A stretch of DNA of 64,000 nt, from assembly GCA_030704615.1 (NCBI GenBank), contig CM060734.1, positions 29,218,042 to 29,282,041 of the forward strand, given 5' to 3'. Position 1 is the first letter of the stretch; the number at the start of each line of letters is the position of its first letter. Below, one piece after another: positions 10,911 through 20,913 of the stretch. The DNA comes from Takakia lepidozioides (taxonomy: Eukaryota > Streptophyta > Takakiopsida > Takakiales > Takakiaceae). The notes under the pieces are model-generated. The model did not search any database. It was not told the origin of the DNA and saw only the letters and a list, made by a program, of their open reading frames with translations. A program made the translations under genes and the position numbers.

Positions 10911-12735
10911 TTGGAGCGGTGTTGGGGCAAACTCCTCTCCACCTTGCGACCACCTCGGGCTCAGCAGCAGGTGCGTTTCTCACTAAATATTATTAGACAC
11001 GCAAGGCTGAAAGAACTATTCAGCCTAGGTATGAATCACATCCCTCTCAAACGTACTTTGCTGAAAGACGTTGTTGAACAAGTGTCTCTGGCTTTCCATA
11101 GAACCTGTGAAATTTTATATATAGACCCATGTGAATCTTGGGCAGCATCCTGCAGCCAATGGGTAAAAAAACACATGCTGGGATAGATTGAAACAAAAAG
11201 CCGGCAGAGGAAGGTACGACTTCACTCACCATGAGCGCAATCCTCTTACTGTAAAAGAGGCAAAAGATGAACTTTCATGGCTTCTCAATCACCTGTATTT
11301 TTCTGGTCTTGACAAGGCTAACAACAACGTATGTTTTATGTGTGTGAAGCACATAAGAACTCAAGCCTTCCACAGATTGATGGGTAAAGACTTTACACCA
11401 TGCAAGCAAGCTGAGGTATGGCTGCCACTTGACCTTGTTCTAGGAAACATTTCCGTGGAAATACACAGTCTGATTCCGGAGATACCTGCTCCCTCCTGTA
11501 GATTACCTTACATTATGGGAATCTACAAGCTACATAAGAAAAAATACAGATGGATTACCAATGCCCATAAATGTGTTTTCAGTGAACTTGTAGCCTTCTT
11601 ACAAGGGCTACCATGGATCTTCTACCATTGGTAAAAGAATGGGCCAAGACAAGGCTGGATACTTATGAGCAATTTTTCAAAGTATCTACTGCTATGTATT
11701 GGATTATTGATTCCATCACTGACTTTACACTAAACCTGCCTGAAAAAGTCCATAACATCTTTGTTGCTGACATTACACAATGCTATGAGAACATACCTTT
11801 GACAGGACAGGATAACTTAGGGGACGCCATTGAATACGTGGTGAAGATTGCATTCCAGCAACACCATCGGTCTCACCCCCGAGCACGTCATACTCTATGG
11901 ATTCCAGCCAAAAACGGTACTTTCGGAAAAAGTAGATGGGGCACGTCTTCCCCAAAATCAGGTACCTGGATTGAACTTTCTGAAGTCAAACTACTTATGC
12001 TCCACAAATGGCTTATGTCACATTGTTTTGTCGCCTTAGGGGACCGTGTATGGCAGCAGATTTCTGGAATACCTATGGGTTTTTCATGCTCACCATTATG
12101 GTGCAACATGTACTTCCTTTCTTATGAAATCAAATTCATCTTAAGGCTTGCAGCTTTAGGACAATTCCAGCTTATGCCTATGTTTAAATCTGCCTTCAGA
12201 TACATTGATGATATATGCTGGCTAAATGTGGGTGATGCAATGCTATTCCTGGACCCACGGGCAGACAGAAGCAGCAACAACCCTTGGTGGATCTACCCAC
12301 TCAATGTAGTGGAGATCAAACCTGAGCTACTACGCACTAAAAAACGATTCCCAATACGTGGGGTTGGAAGCTTGTTTCATGAATATCCAGATTACAGTCT
12401 CAAACTGTGACACAGGTGAGTTCCATTTCCAGAAATATGACAAGAGAAGACTACTTCCTTTCTCTTACACTCAATATATCCAGTTCTTATCCAATAGGCC
12501 TGTGAATCAATCTTACAACATTGTGATTTCACAAGCTGTGCCTATTCTATACATTTCCAGCAATGCTGATCTGGCTGGGAAGGAGTGTAGCATTCTGATT
12601 AACACTCTTGGGAGGAATGGTTTCAAGACCAGAAAACTTGCTCGTATCTTGACAAAATTCCTTGAACGTGGTTCATTCCCTGGCCTGCTCTTCCCTGTAC
12701 AAGAGCTTATTGAGAAACTGAAAGGTACTTTCTAA
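10911..12735 (+). pseudogene. Penelope-like element reverse transcriptase (frameshifted)
   Basis: Reverse transcriptase of the Penelope-like class, which copies element RNA into DNA. It lies in four ORF pieces: 10911-11186 (N-terminal, GMNHIPLKRTLL), 11188-11634, 11613-12410 and 12358-12735. Motifs in order: LPYIMGIYKLHKKKYRWIT (template/fingers), ADITQCYENIPL (motif A Asp), ISGIPMGFSCSPLWCNMY (motif B), FRYIDDICWLN (motif C with YIDD), then the post-RT segment with PILYISSNAD and NGFKTRKL. No GIY-YIG endonuclease is seen in the window. A stop (TAG near 11184) and frameshifts near 11187, 11600 and 12360 break the frame. The YIDD catalytic pair is intact. Similarity to the permuted Chlamys-type PLEs of green algae is an inference. 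Another copy of the 3' end lies at 58537. Confidence 0.72.
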
Positions 12736-13019
12736 AAACCTATACAGAGCTATGTTATACCATTGAACTCTACGTTCTTTTCTAAGTGATACTATACTAG
12801 TGTTGCTATGATACATTTTATGCCATCATTTCATCTTGATCCGAGGAAGTGAGGATGTAGGATTCTACTCCTTTGGATAAATATTATCTGAGGATAGAAC
12901 TACATGGAAGAGGGAAAACCTTATGAGAAGAGGTCTGGTATGCACTCCCTTACGGGGTGAGTGCATACCACACTTACTTCGTAAGGTTCTGCCATGCCAG
13001 GGGATTGGCTGGTGGGTCC
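12736..13019 (+). other. PLE 3' untranslated segment
   Basis: Follows the RT stop and is conserved at 58637-58920. Both copies keep GAGGATGTAGGATTCTACTCC and GGATAGAACTACATGG, where ATGTAG can pair with CTACAT, and then the double-hairpin segment at 12935-13000. Confidence 0.6.
12935..13000 (+). promoter_or_regulatory. Overlapping inverted repeats (alternative hairpins) in PLE 3' region
   Basis: GGTATGCACT (12937-12946) is a perfect complement of AGTGCATACC (12960-12969). A second pairing, CCTTACGGGGTGAGTG with the downstream CACTTACTTCGTAAGG, overlaps the first, so only one can form at a time. CTGCCATGCCAG (12989-13000) follows. All three copies in the window (here, 58842-58891, and inverted at 17191-17240) keep both pairings, with compensating differences in the second stem. 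The role is unknown; PLEs are known to carry self-cleaving ribozymes in this kind of position, but no hammerhead core was seen. Confidence 0.6.
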
Positions 13020-14760
13020 CTCTCTCTCCCTCTCTCCCTCTCCCTCTATAAATCTTTGGATTTCATCTGGCCTTAACCTTTTGAGGTTATTTAGTTTTTC
13101 ATCCCAACCTTTTTCATCCAAATCTGGATGATATTATTATAGGATGATGAAACTTAATGTACAGAAAGCTTGGTTTACCATCTATTTATTCATCTAAACT
13201 GGATGAACTACATGAATAATGGTTACCTATTTTAAAATCCAAGAGATAATAAAACTACCATCATAAATGATGGCAGTTATTAAACCTAAGCCTATACCAT
13301 AACCCTAAAAGATACCTTTTTATTGGATGTCATCCATTGACAATGTGCTTCTCTTGAAAATGTGATTTTTCATCCACCCTGGATGAGAAATCGAGAAGTT
13401 ATGCCCTAAGCACGCCGACACATTTCACAGCACTGAACTCGTGCTTCAGTGAACCTTGATGATGCGCCGCGTAAACCTGCTCCCCTGCTGCTACATGATA
13501 CTCGTGATGGCTGGCTCTTGGGATGTGCATTGGCGGTTAGGCAGATTCATCTCTGGCAGACGACAAAGCGATGATCGCTTTGCTCAGAAACTCATGGTTC
13601 TTTATTTTGCAGCGGCGCTTTTACTCCTCGTTGGGAAGTACTCTATCCCTATTTATATACAGATTACATGTTGCTCTCTTCTTGTATGAGCCATTCTCTA
13701 TCTGTGAACGCTTCTACTTTGATTGCGTTCTGTTGGAGACGATCTGTTGGACGCCATGGCGCAAGGCATACCACAAACACTCAAGGTTTTTTGAGTTTAC
13801 CCTTGCTTGAATTGTGATCTGTACATGCTTTAGAATTCAACACTGACATGGATAGCAACTGTGAAGACCTGCCACTCACTTGCTGCATCCTCACTAACAC
13901 ACATCGCTATGTGGTGGTGTTTGGGACGGGCACAGGTGAGGGTCTTCACTTGTCTTGATTTCTTGAAGCTTGCAGTTCCTGTTCTTGCAAGTGTGGATAA
14001 TGTTGCTGCCTAAGCTGCTGATGCCATCTGCTGTTTCAAACTGCCACCATGCCGCTTCAGACCTGCTCCAAGATTGCTCCAATGAGGATCTGCTTCTCTC
14101 CTTACCCCTGTTTACAGTTTTTTACAACCACATTTGCATGTGTAGGAGTTTAGTTATGAAGGATACAAGGATACAAAATAGCAGTTATTACTTTGACTGC
14201 CTTGATACTTGGCTCTGAAATGAGAACTCTTGGTATGACTCTGATGGATCAAAAGGATAGGCTTTGATAGATAACACACATTCTTCAAGGCCCTCATATC
14301 ATTTTGGTTTCATGGCTTGATAACAAACTGGGGTTTCTGAGCTGCTCTTTCACCTTGGCAGAACTACTTTATGTGGCCTTAAAATACCATTCTAGGCCTA
14401 TACCTGCTTAAGGGGGCTCTACACTGTTGTTTCTTCTTCCTTTTTAAGAATCTTGCTTATATCTTGGTTCTAAAACATCATCTTCAAACCAAACCTGCAA
14501 TCTGGTTTTTGAAATGAGTTTAAAATGGATTCTTGAGATGATGATGTGTACTATGGTGCTTTCATGATATGAATGACCTGGAATCCCACCCTCCGCCCTG
14601 TTTTTTCAGAGACCCTGAAATGTAATTGGGTATTCAAATGAGATTGTAAACATGAAAGAGAATGATAGATGGTGCCCTGTAAAGGGCTGTTTTGTCTTTC
14701 AATGACAATGACCTTAGCGGTCTTGTCCATGTCTTGACATGACATGTATATCTTCCCTCT
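13020..14760 (+). repeat. PLE LTR-like repeat, direct copy downstream of the RT gene
   Basis: Starts CCCTCTCTCCCTCTCCCTCTATAA and ends CATGTCTTGACATGACATG near 14740. It is almost identical to 8099-9460 and then jumps to the equivalent of 10270-10540, so it carries an internal deletion of about 0.85 kb relative to the upstream copy (or the upstream copy has an insertion). Confidence 0.85.
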
Positions 14761-14809
14761 TTTTTATTTAACTTTTTCTACCTCCTCTCTCCCTCTGTGG
14801 TTTTTTTTT

Positions 14810-17262
14810 TTTTGGTGAGCAGCACAAAAGAGAGGGAAGATACTTTTTGTCATGTCAAGACAAAGATAGGACCCCTATGTCAAGAATAAATAGACATATC
14901 AGCCACTTAACAGTGGCACCATCCATCAATCATCAAGCTTAGAAAATCCAGAATTACATCCATGCACAGTAATGTGTTCATGTCAGTATGATTCATAATC
15001 CAGAGAGTATGCCACTGATGTTGATTGACCACCAGTCAAGATCATGATACACTTACATAGGTCTGGGTGGGATGGCGGGTACTTGGCCATATTTTGGCCT
15101 TGATGTGGTGCAGGTCACATAGTCATACAGATTTACTGTTTGCAAGCTGTAATCCAAGCATACTTACTAAAACCCCATGGGTGTCATGGAGGGTTTTCTT
15201 AAAAAAGAAAGGAACACTTGGATATCACAGATTTAAATACCTTGCCTTGCCAGTATTTGTTTAGACTGGTGTGCAGTACAGCTTGCCCCCACAGAAGATG
15301 TGGATATGTCTGGTAAGTTTTCCAGAACACCCCTATACCTTTATTTCTTGCTACAGCTGAAAATCAAAGCTCATGACAAAGCAAGGTAAATATAAAGGAC
15401 TGCATACACATCCTGTGACAGTATACGGTACTGTCAGTACACCCTTCACATCATTCCACATTTGACCATGTCATTACACCATGTCCAGGGGTATTTCCAC
15501 TTGACCCACCCTGGCTGCCTCAAAAACCAGTTACCATTTATATTACTGCCATATTTCAGTGTCAGCCGAATAGCCACAGGCAGAAACTTCACCATACCCT
15601 GGCCTAAGCATCTAGCTAATCAAAGCCATCTGGGTTGGAACATAACAGGGGTCTTTTAAACAGAGGTACCTGAGTAGCTGCAGCAAATAGTTCCTTGCAG
15701 CCTCTCAATTTGTTTCCAATTACCATAAGGTAAGCAAAGCAAACTAGGGCCTGGAAAACAGATGTGTGTCTCTCACACAAGCCATCATAAACCCGGCTGT
15801 CACATCATAACAGAGTCTTTCCACTGGCTGGGCCGAACTAGCCCATCGTAGAAAGCATTACACTTGTTCTTCAAAAATCAAGGAAGGAAAGAGGCAGGAT
15901 CAAGAAAAACCATAGAGTAGTTTAGTTTTTCAACATTTTAGGATGAGTCCCTGGCAAACGATTCCTTCCCCTGCTCTGCAATCCCACTTGGCATCCAGCA
16001 GCACCTAGACATCAGAATATTAAGTGGAAGCCCTCACCTGTGCCCATCCCAAAAACAACCACAACGCGTTGTGAGTTAGTGAGGATGCACGAGGTGAGTA
16101 GCAGGCTTCCACACTTGCTATTGAGGTCAAATACACTTCAATCTAAGCGCAGAGAATGCCAAAGGAAACAAGGAAGCAAAATCAACAGAAAAAAAAACCT
16201 TTTTTACTGTTTGGGGGAGAGTCGCCATCTCTCCACAAGCCTAACCATGCAGGGAGGATTCCGCCAGCACCACAGCACTGCTACCTTAACCAAAGCAAGA
16301 TCTTGCCAAGCACAAGAAAAAAAGAGCTTGGTTTCAAAAGGTAGGGTTTATAAAGGGAGGGAGAGAGACTACCTTGTGCCGCCATTCATCAAAGATCCAG
16401 AGGAGGGCTACTAGGGAAACGTCCTAGGCTTGCAGGTGGTGCCTCCGCCATCACTGCCGCGGTTCCCTTGTGCAGCAAAAAAACAGACAACTGAGACAGG
16501 GAATCTTCCCTCATTACTAAGCCACCGCCATCGCCTTAAAGAGCTCGCCCAGGCGTCGCTCACAAGAGCCATAAACACTCAACGATTGGCAGCTCAAGGT
16601 ATCTGCAGCATGAGCACCATCGCTCCTCACAAGCCGCCATCGCGCGCGCTCTTGCAGCGCAAAAAAAAAGACATTAGGGTTGCGCATGGTTTTCCCCTGC
16701 TTGGCCCGTCATCCATCCTTCTCAGGATGAAAAACATCCGTCAGTCTGTCCGTCCAACGGACGTTGTCCGTTTCTCATTCGTGGAAGATGAAAGACATCG
16801 TGTTTTCATCCTGTCTTGCACTTCAACGGATGTAGTCCGTATTTCATCTAGGTTAGATAAAAAACATGGGGGATTTTTTATATAAAAAAACTGTTTTGCC
16901 CTGTATTTAGGTCTTGTCAGATGAAGTCCTTTTTTCATCCAGGTTGGATTGAAAAAGTAGGAACTGGCGGGAATTTCACAGTTTTTTAGTGAAGAAATAT
17001 TTCACTAAAAATATAGTTTAAATTTTTTTTTGGATAAAGAACATCCAAAATTCCCTGCAACCCAATTTTGTAATTTTTTTCAATTTCCTCGAGGATGGAA
17101 GTTGGGACAACAATTCCATAAGCCCAGTGTCCAGAGGGAGAGAGAGGGAGAGAGAGGGAATCCCACCATCCAACCCCTGGTATGGCAGGCCCTTACGGAG
17201 TGAGTGTGGTATGCACTCACCCCGTAAGGGAGTGCATACCAGACTCCTCTCTAAAAGGACAA
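14810..17262 (-). repeat. Strongly diverged inverted PLE LTR-like copy
   Basis: Patchy matches to the inverted copy at 4740-6480: GAGAGGGAAGATAC..GTCATGTCAAGACA (14830-14870), ACAGTGGCACCATC (about 14910), the block AGTTAGTGAGGATGCA..AGGTGAGTAGCAGG (16073-16110, like 5590-5620), TCATCC/GGATGA words (16706-16960), and the double hairpin in inverted form (17191-17240) next to a GAGAGGGAGAGAG tract. About 15000-15950 shows no clear match and no gene. ORFs here (for example 16040-16885) look like chance frames. Confidence 0.5.
17191..17240 (-). promoter_or_regulatory. Alternative-hairpin segment, inverted copy
   Basis: CCTTACGGAGTGAGTG (17191-17206) pairs with CACTCACCCCGTAAGG (17214-17229), and GGTATGCACT (17208-17217) pairs with AGTGCATACC (17231-17240). 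The two stems interlock and exclude each other. It is the reverse-complement counterpart of 12935-13000 and 58842-58891. Confidence 0.65.
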
Positions 17263-17269
17263 ACTCTCC

Positions 17270-18370
17270 CTGCTCATATGCCAATCCTTCGGAAGATGTC
17301 CTGAAAAGGATTATCAGGCTACCTTTAGACAAACTGGGTATCCGAAACAAGTATATCAACCTTAATGGTGTGATTGGGGTATGTATTGAGCATAGACCCC
17401 AAAATAAAACTAGTTTATTCAAGGTATTACATGTGCAAGAAACCAGTTGCTTTATGCATGGTTTTCTTTCTTCTTTTTCGCATCAAAAGTCAACAAATCT
17501 GCATACATAAGGGAAAGACATACCATTTTTTTTAGGTTGTCAATGATCATTCCCAGGCATCAAAGTTTCTCTTGTGGATTGGGGAGAACTCTCCTGCCAT
17601 CTGCCTGGATCGGTTCGACCCATGGCTCCCAATGTCGATTGTGGAGCATGAATTGGATCCAGAGCCTCCATTGGATGTTCTGGTTACGGACTTAGCATTC
17701 TCGGAGTTGGAGAAAGATTGTTGTTTCTGTCCGAACCTGCCACCTCTTTGGTAGCCCCCACGTCCTTTGAAATTAGCACCCCTGCCCCTGTTGGGTCTCC
17801 TTGTTTGCTGGAAAGTGTTCCCTTCAATGCGTTGCCGTTTATAGCTATTAAACGCAGGTTTGGGGAGGCTGTCGGAGAAAGATCCAGGTTTGATCAATCT
17901 CTCAATGAATCTAGCCCCTTAGTAGTTTATCAAGCAGTTTTGCCTTAGGGTTATCGGCAAAAGTTTCTGCTGCTTCCAAAAGGAGCTCCCGGATCATTTG
18001 GAATGTTATCTGAGCCAGTATTGCAGATCTGGCAGCCCTCATCAGCCATACAATGAAGCTATAGTACTTGCTTTGCGCTGAGGGGTATGTTGCATCAGGA
18101 AAGAAAACCCCAAGATGGTTAATCATGTACTAGACCAAATGATCGAACCAAACCACACTTCCAACACAGCCAGACGGAGCAGCACCAGGTCCACAATTAC
18201 ATCTTAGGTATGGCCTATGCCAATTCCAGAGTTGGCTTTTGTGATTCCGGGAACGGACAGATCCAGTAGGGGGATCATTTTTGGTCCTAAGAGTGATATT
18301 GTCCCCTTTGTCACATAGCTTATAATAAAATGTTTTTAAGGGCCATGCAATATCGATGGGCTCCTTTTGA
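17270..18370 (-). pseudogene. RG-rich protein element, copy 2 (degenerate)
   Basis: Minus strand. From right to left: CDKGDNITLRTKNDPPTGS and YLRCNCGPGA (ORF 18130-18408), then a helix with RAARSAILAQITFQMI (17911-18126), then KPGSFSDSLPKPAFNSY followed by an Arg/Gly-rich tail with GRGG, RGG and GGYQRGG (17547-17897), then Asn/Ser-rich sequence ending GEFSPIHKRNF. Stops and frame changes separate the parts. The RGG tail suggests nucleic-acid binding. It is homologous to 2211-3600 and the family is not recognised. Its right end is fused to the satellite at about 18370. Confidence 0.5.
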
Positions 18371-20065
18371 ATGCATCGGGCGAACGGATGGTTGCCCATC
18401 CAAATCATTTTTGTTTGCTTTCAAACTTTGCCAGTACGTTCGGGACATCCTCTCACAAGTCCCGGACTAATATGAGATCAATCGAAATTCATTCGATGGC
18501 TCAACGGATGGTTGGCCATCGAAATGATTTTGGTTCGCTTTGAGACTTGGCCAGTATGTTCAATGTGCCATCTAAGAGGTCCCAGAGTAATATGAGACGA
18601 AACGAAATTGGTTCGGTGGCCCAACGGATGGTTGCCCATCCAAACAATTTTCGTTCGCTTCGAGATTTGGCCAGCATATTCATCGTACCATCTGACAGGC
18701 CCCAGAGTAATGTGAGATCAATCAAAATTCGTTCGATGGGCCAATGAGGCATTCACTTGTCATCAGTTTTCGTTCATTGCGGAAAAAAAAAATCTAGCAA
18801 TGCGTGCACGGCTATTGCACCCATTGAACGGATTGTGTTGAAGCCCATCTTTTGCCCGCATGTGCTTGAACATGTGCGGAGACACAACAGAAGAATAAAT
18901 CATTTGCTTCCCCGTCGACGCGCTCACCCCTCAAGCCATTCGAGAATTTAAATCAATTTTAAGCCAATGATTAGGTTTGCACTGCCTTTGATTGGGGGTT
19001 TCTGGCACGTATCGATTTTGTTTTTGGCTCAATTTTGTTCTGCGGCTTCAAGCATCCCACCGCTACTCCCCCGCCAAAATTTGGACCAATCAAAAATGTC
19101 CAAAAACAAAAGTTTCTCTTCGCTCACTATTGCATAACTCTCTATGAAGAGTGCATGAAGTAGAACACAAATCAAGTTTGGAGTGCAAAACAGGGAAGAA
19201 ACTTTGGTTTTGGGTCCAAATGAATTTTGTTCGCTCCCAAATTTGGCACGCATGTTGCATATGGAGTCATTACGCATACGGTTCAGAAACAGAATGAACC
19301 ATGAGCACGCGAAACGCAGTCCAACAGGTCCCAGAGTAATAGAATATCCAACGGAATTCATGGCATCGGGTGAACGGATGGTTGCCCATCCAAATCATTT
19401 TTGTTTGCTTTCAAACTTTGCCAGTACGTTCGGGACATCCTCTCACAAGTCCCGGACTAATATGAGATCAATCGAAATTCATTCGATGGCTCAACGGATG
19501 GTTGGCCATCGAAATGATTTTGGTTCGCTTTGAGACTTGGCCAGTATGTTCAAATGTGCCATCTAAGAGGTCCCAAGTAATATGAGACGAAACGAAATTG
19601 GTTCGGTGGCCCCAACGGATGGTTGCCCATCCAAACGATTTTCATTCGCTTCGAGATTTGGCCGGCATATTCATCGTACCATCTGACAGGCCCCAGAGTA
19701 ATGTGAGATCAATCAAAATTTGTTCGATGGGCCAATGAGGCGTTCACTTGTCATCAGTTTTCGTTCATTGCGGAAAAAAAAAATCTAGCAATGCGTGCAC
19801 GGCTATTGCACCCATTGAACGGATGTGGTTGAAGCCCATCTTTTGCCCGCATGTGCTTGAACATGTGCGGAGACACAACAGAAGAATAAATCATTTGCCT
19901 CCCCGTCGACGCGCTCACCCCTCAAGCCATTCGAGAATTTAAATCAATTTTAAGCCAATGATTAGGTTTGCACTGCCTTTGATTGGGGGTTTCTGGCACG
20001 TATCGATTTTGTTTTTGGCTCAATTTTGTTCTGCGGCTTCAAGCATCCCACCGCTACTCCCCTGC
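18371..20065. repeat. Higher-order satellite array, left part (about 1.7 units)
   Basis: Tandem units of about 985-991 bp. The landmark GCGGAAAAAAAAAATCTAGC recurs at 18779 and 19770. Each unit contains three clear sub-monomers of 119-120 bp (each starting AACGGATGGTTG.CCATC and ending near AGAGTAATRTGAGA), more diverged sub-monomers, and a unique part (GTCGACGCGCTCACCC, GATTGGGGGTTTCTGG). The array stops at CTACTCCCC (20062), exactly the phase at which the right part resumes at 34604. The 64-66-aa ORFs repeated through it are shadows. Confidence 0.93.
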
Positions 20066-20180
20066 GAGGTTTACTATTTCATGAGCAGAAACCATGAGCC
20101 ATGAGCCATGAGCCGCATGAGCCGCATGAGCGGTGAGCCGAAGTCTAAGATACGCGGATTTCATGAGCGGACTCCTCCAA
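20066..20180 (+). repeat. Left terminal inverted repeat of the MULE-like element
   Basis: CTATTTCATGAGC followed by tandem CATGAGC words (CATGAGCCATGAGCCATGAG, then CCGCATGAGC twice, GAGCGGTGAGC). It is the reverse complement in kind of 34545-34603, with varying numbers of the 7-10-bp words. Further GCTCATGG words lie at 20160 and 20300-20330. Confidence 0.8.
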
Positions 20181-20913
20181 ATTTGGAAATGCGGCAGATT
20201 AAACAAGTATTAAAATAATAGTTTTTTATTTGACCTTGCCGTTTTTGGACGTTCCAGATCATGTAATGCGGCGAAGATATGTCGTCAGTAACAAGTCCGC
20301 TCATGGTTTTATAGATCCGCTCATGGAAATAAGTGACCGTGCAACGGGAAATCCAGTATACCACTGCAAAAGGACGTCGCATACTGGCCTGTATAGAGTA
20401 TTCCGCGGTTTTACATGCCTTAACATTGGAATGAAGCTGACCCTTTTGCCGCGATTGAACCAATGGAGTCTGCACCAATACAGTCTGCAGTACTTCACAA
20501 TTCGTCTTCTTCGGGTATTCGGCGGGAAAGGTTTGCAACTGAACTGGGAAATAGGGTGCCGCATTAGGGTTCGCACGTGCGAAATTTCGGAGCGGTTTGG
20601 TGTTGGCGAAGGCCGCCTCTGGGGTACCTACGACGATACTTGGAAATTCGGCGCCGCATTTCCTTGTCGGAGGTCGAATGAGGAGAGCAAGTTTTCGGAA
20701 AGCAGAAAAACATGAACCCTCCAACATACAAAATACATGCACGTGGAAACAAGTGAACGATATAGTAATATCTTAGTTCGATCAAAACAGGTTACTGGTA
20801 GGCAAGACATATGTCGGACCTTTCTGTGGCCAGAGTCTGAGGTACTGGCAGCAGTACAGTTCTACTATCCGAAAAGGATGGGCGTACCATTGTATGTGGA
20901 CCGCAAGCCAAGC
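20181..20913. other. Subterminal region of the element, no certain gene
   Basis: Open frames on both strands (20161-20742 minus, 20230-20715 plus) overlap and neither shows a known domain. A palindrome of the element's family (GGAAATTCGGCGCCGCATTTCC-like, 20643-20664) is present. The 3' end of the transposase gene probably lies here. Confidence 0.35.

Noticed and set aside
12840-12900. Hammerhead ribozyme in the PLE 3' region
   Set aside because: No CUGAUGA core with a matching GAAA was found; only generic stems are supported.
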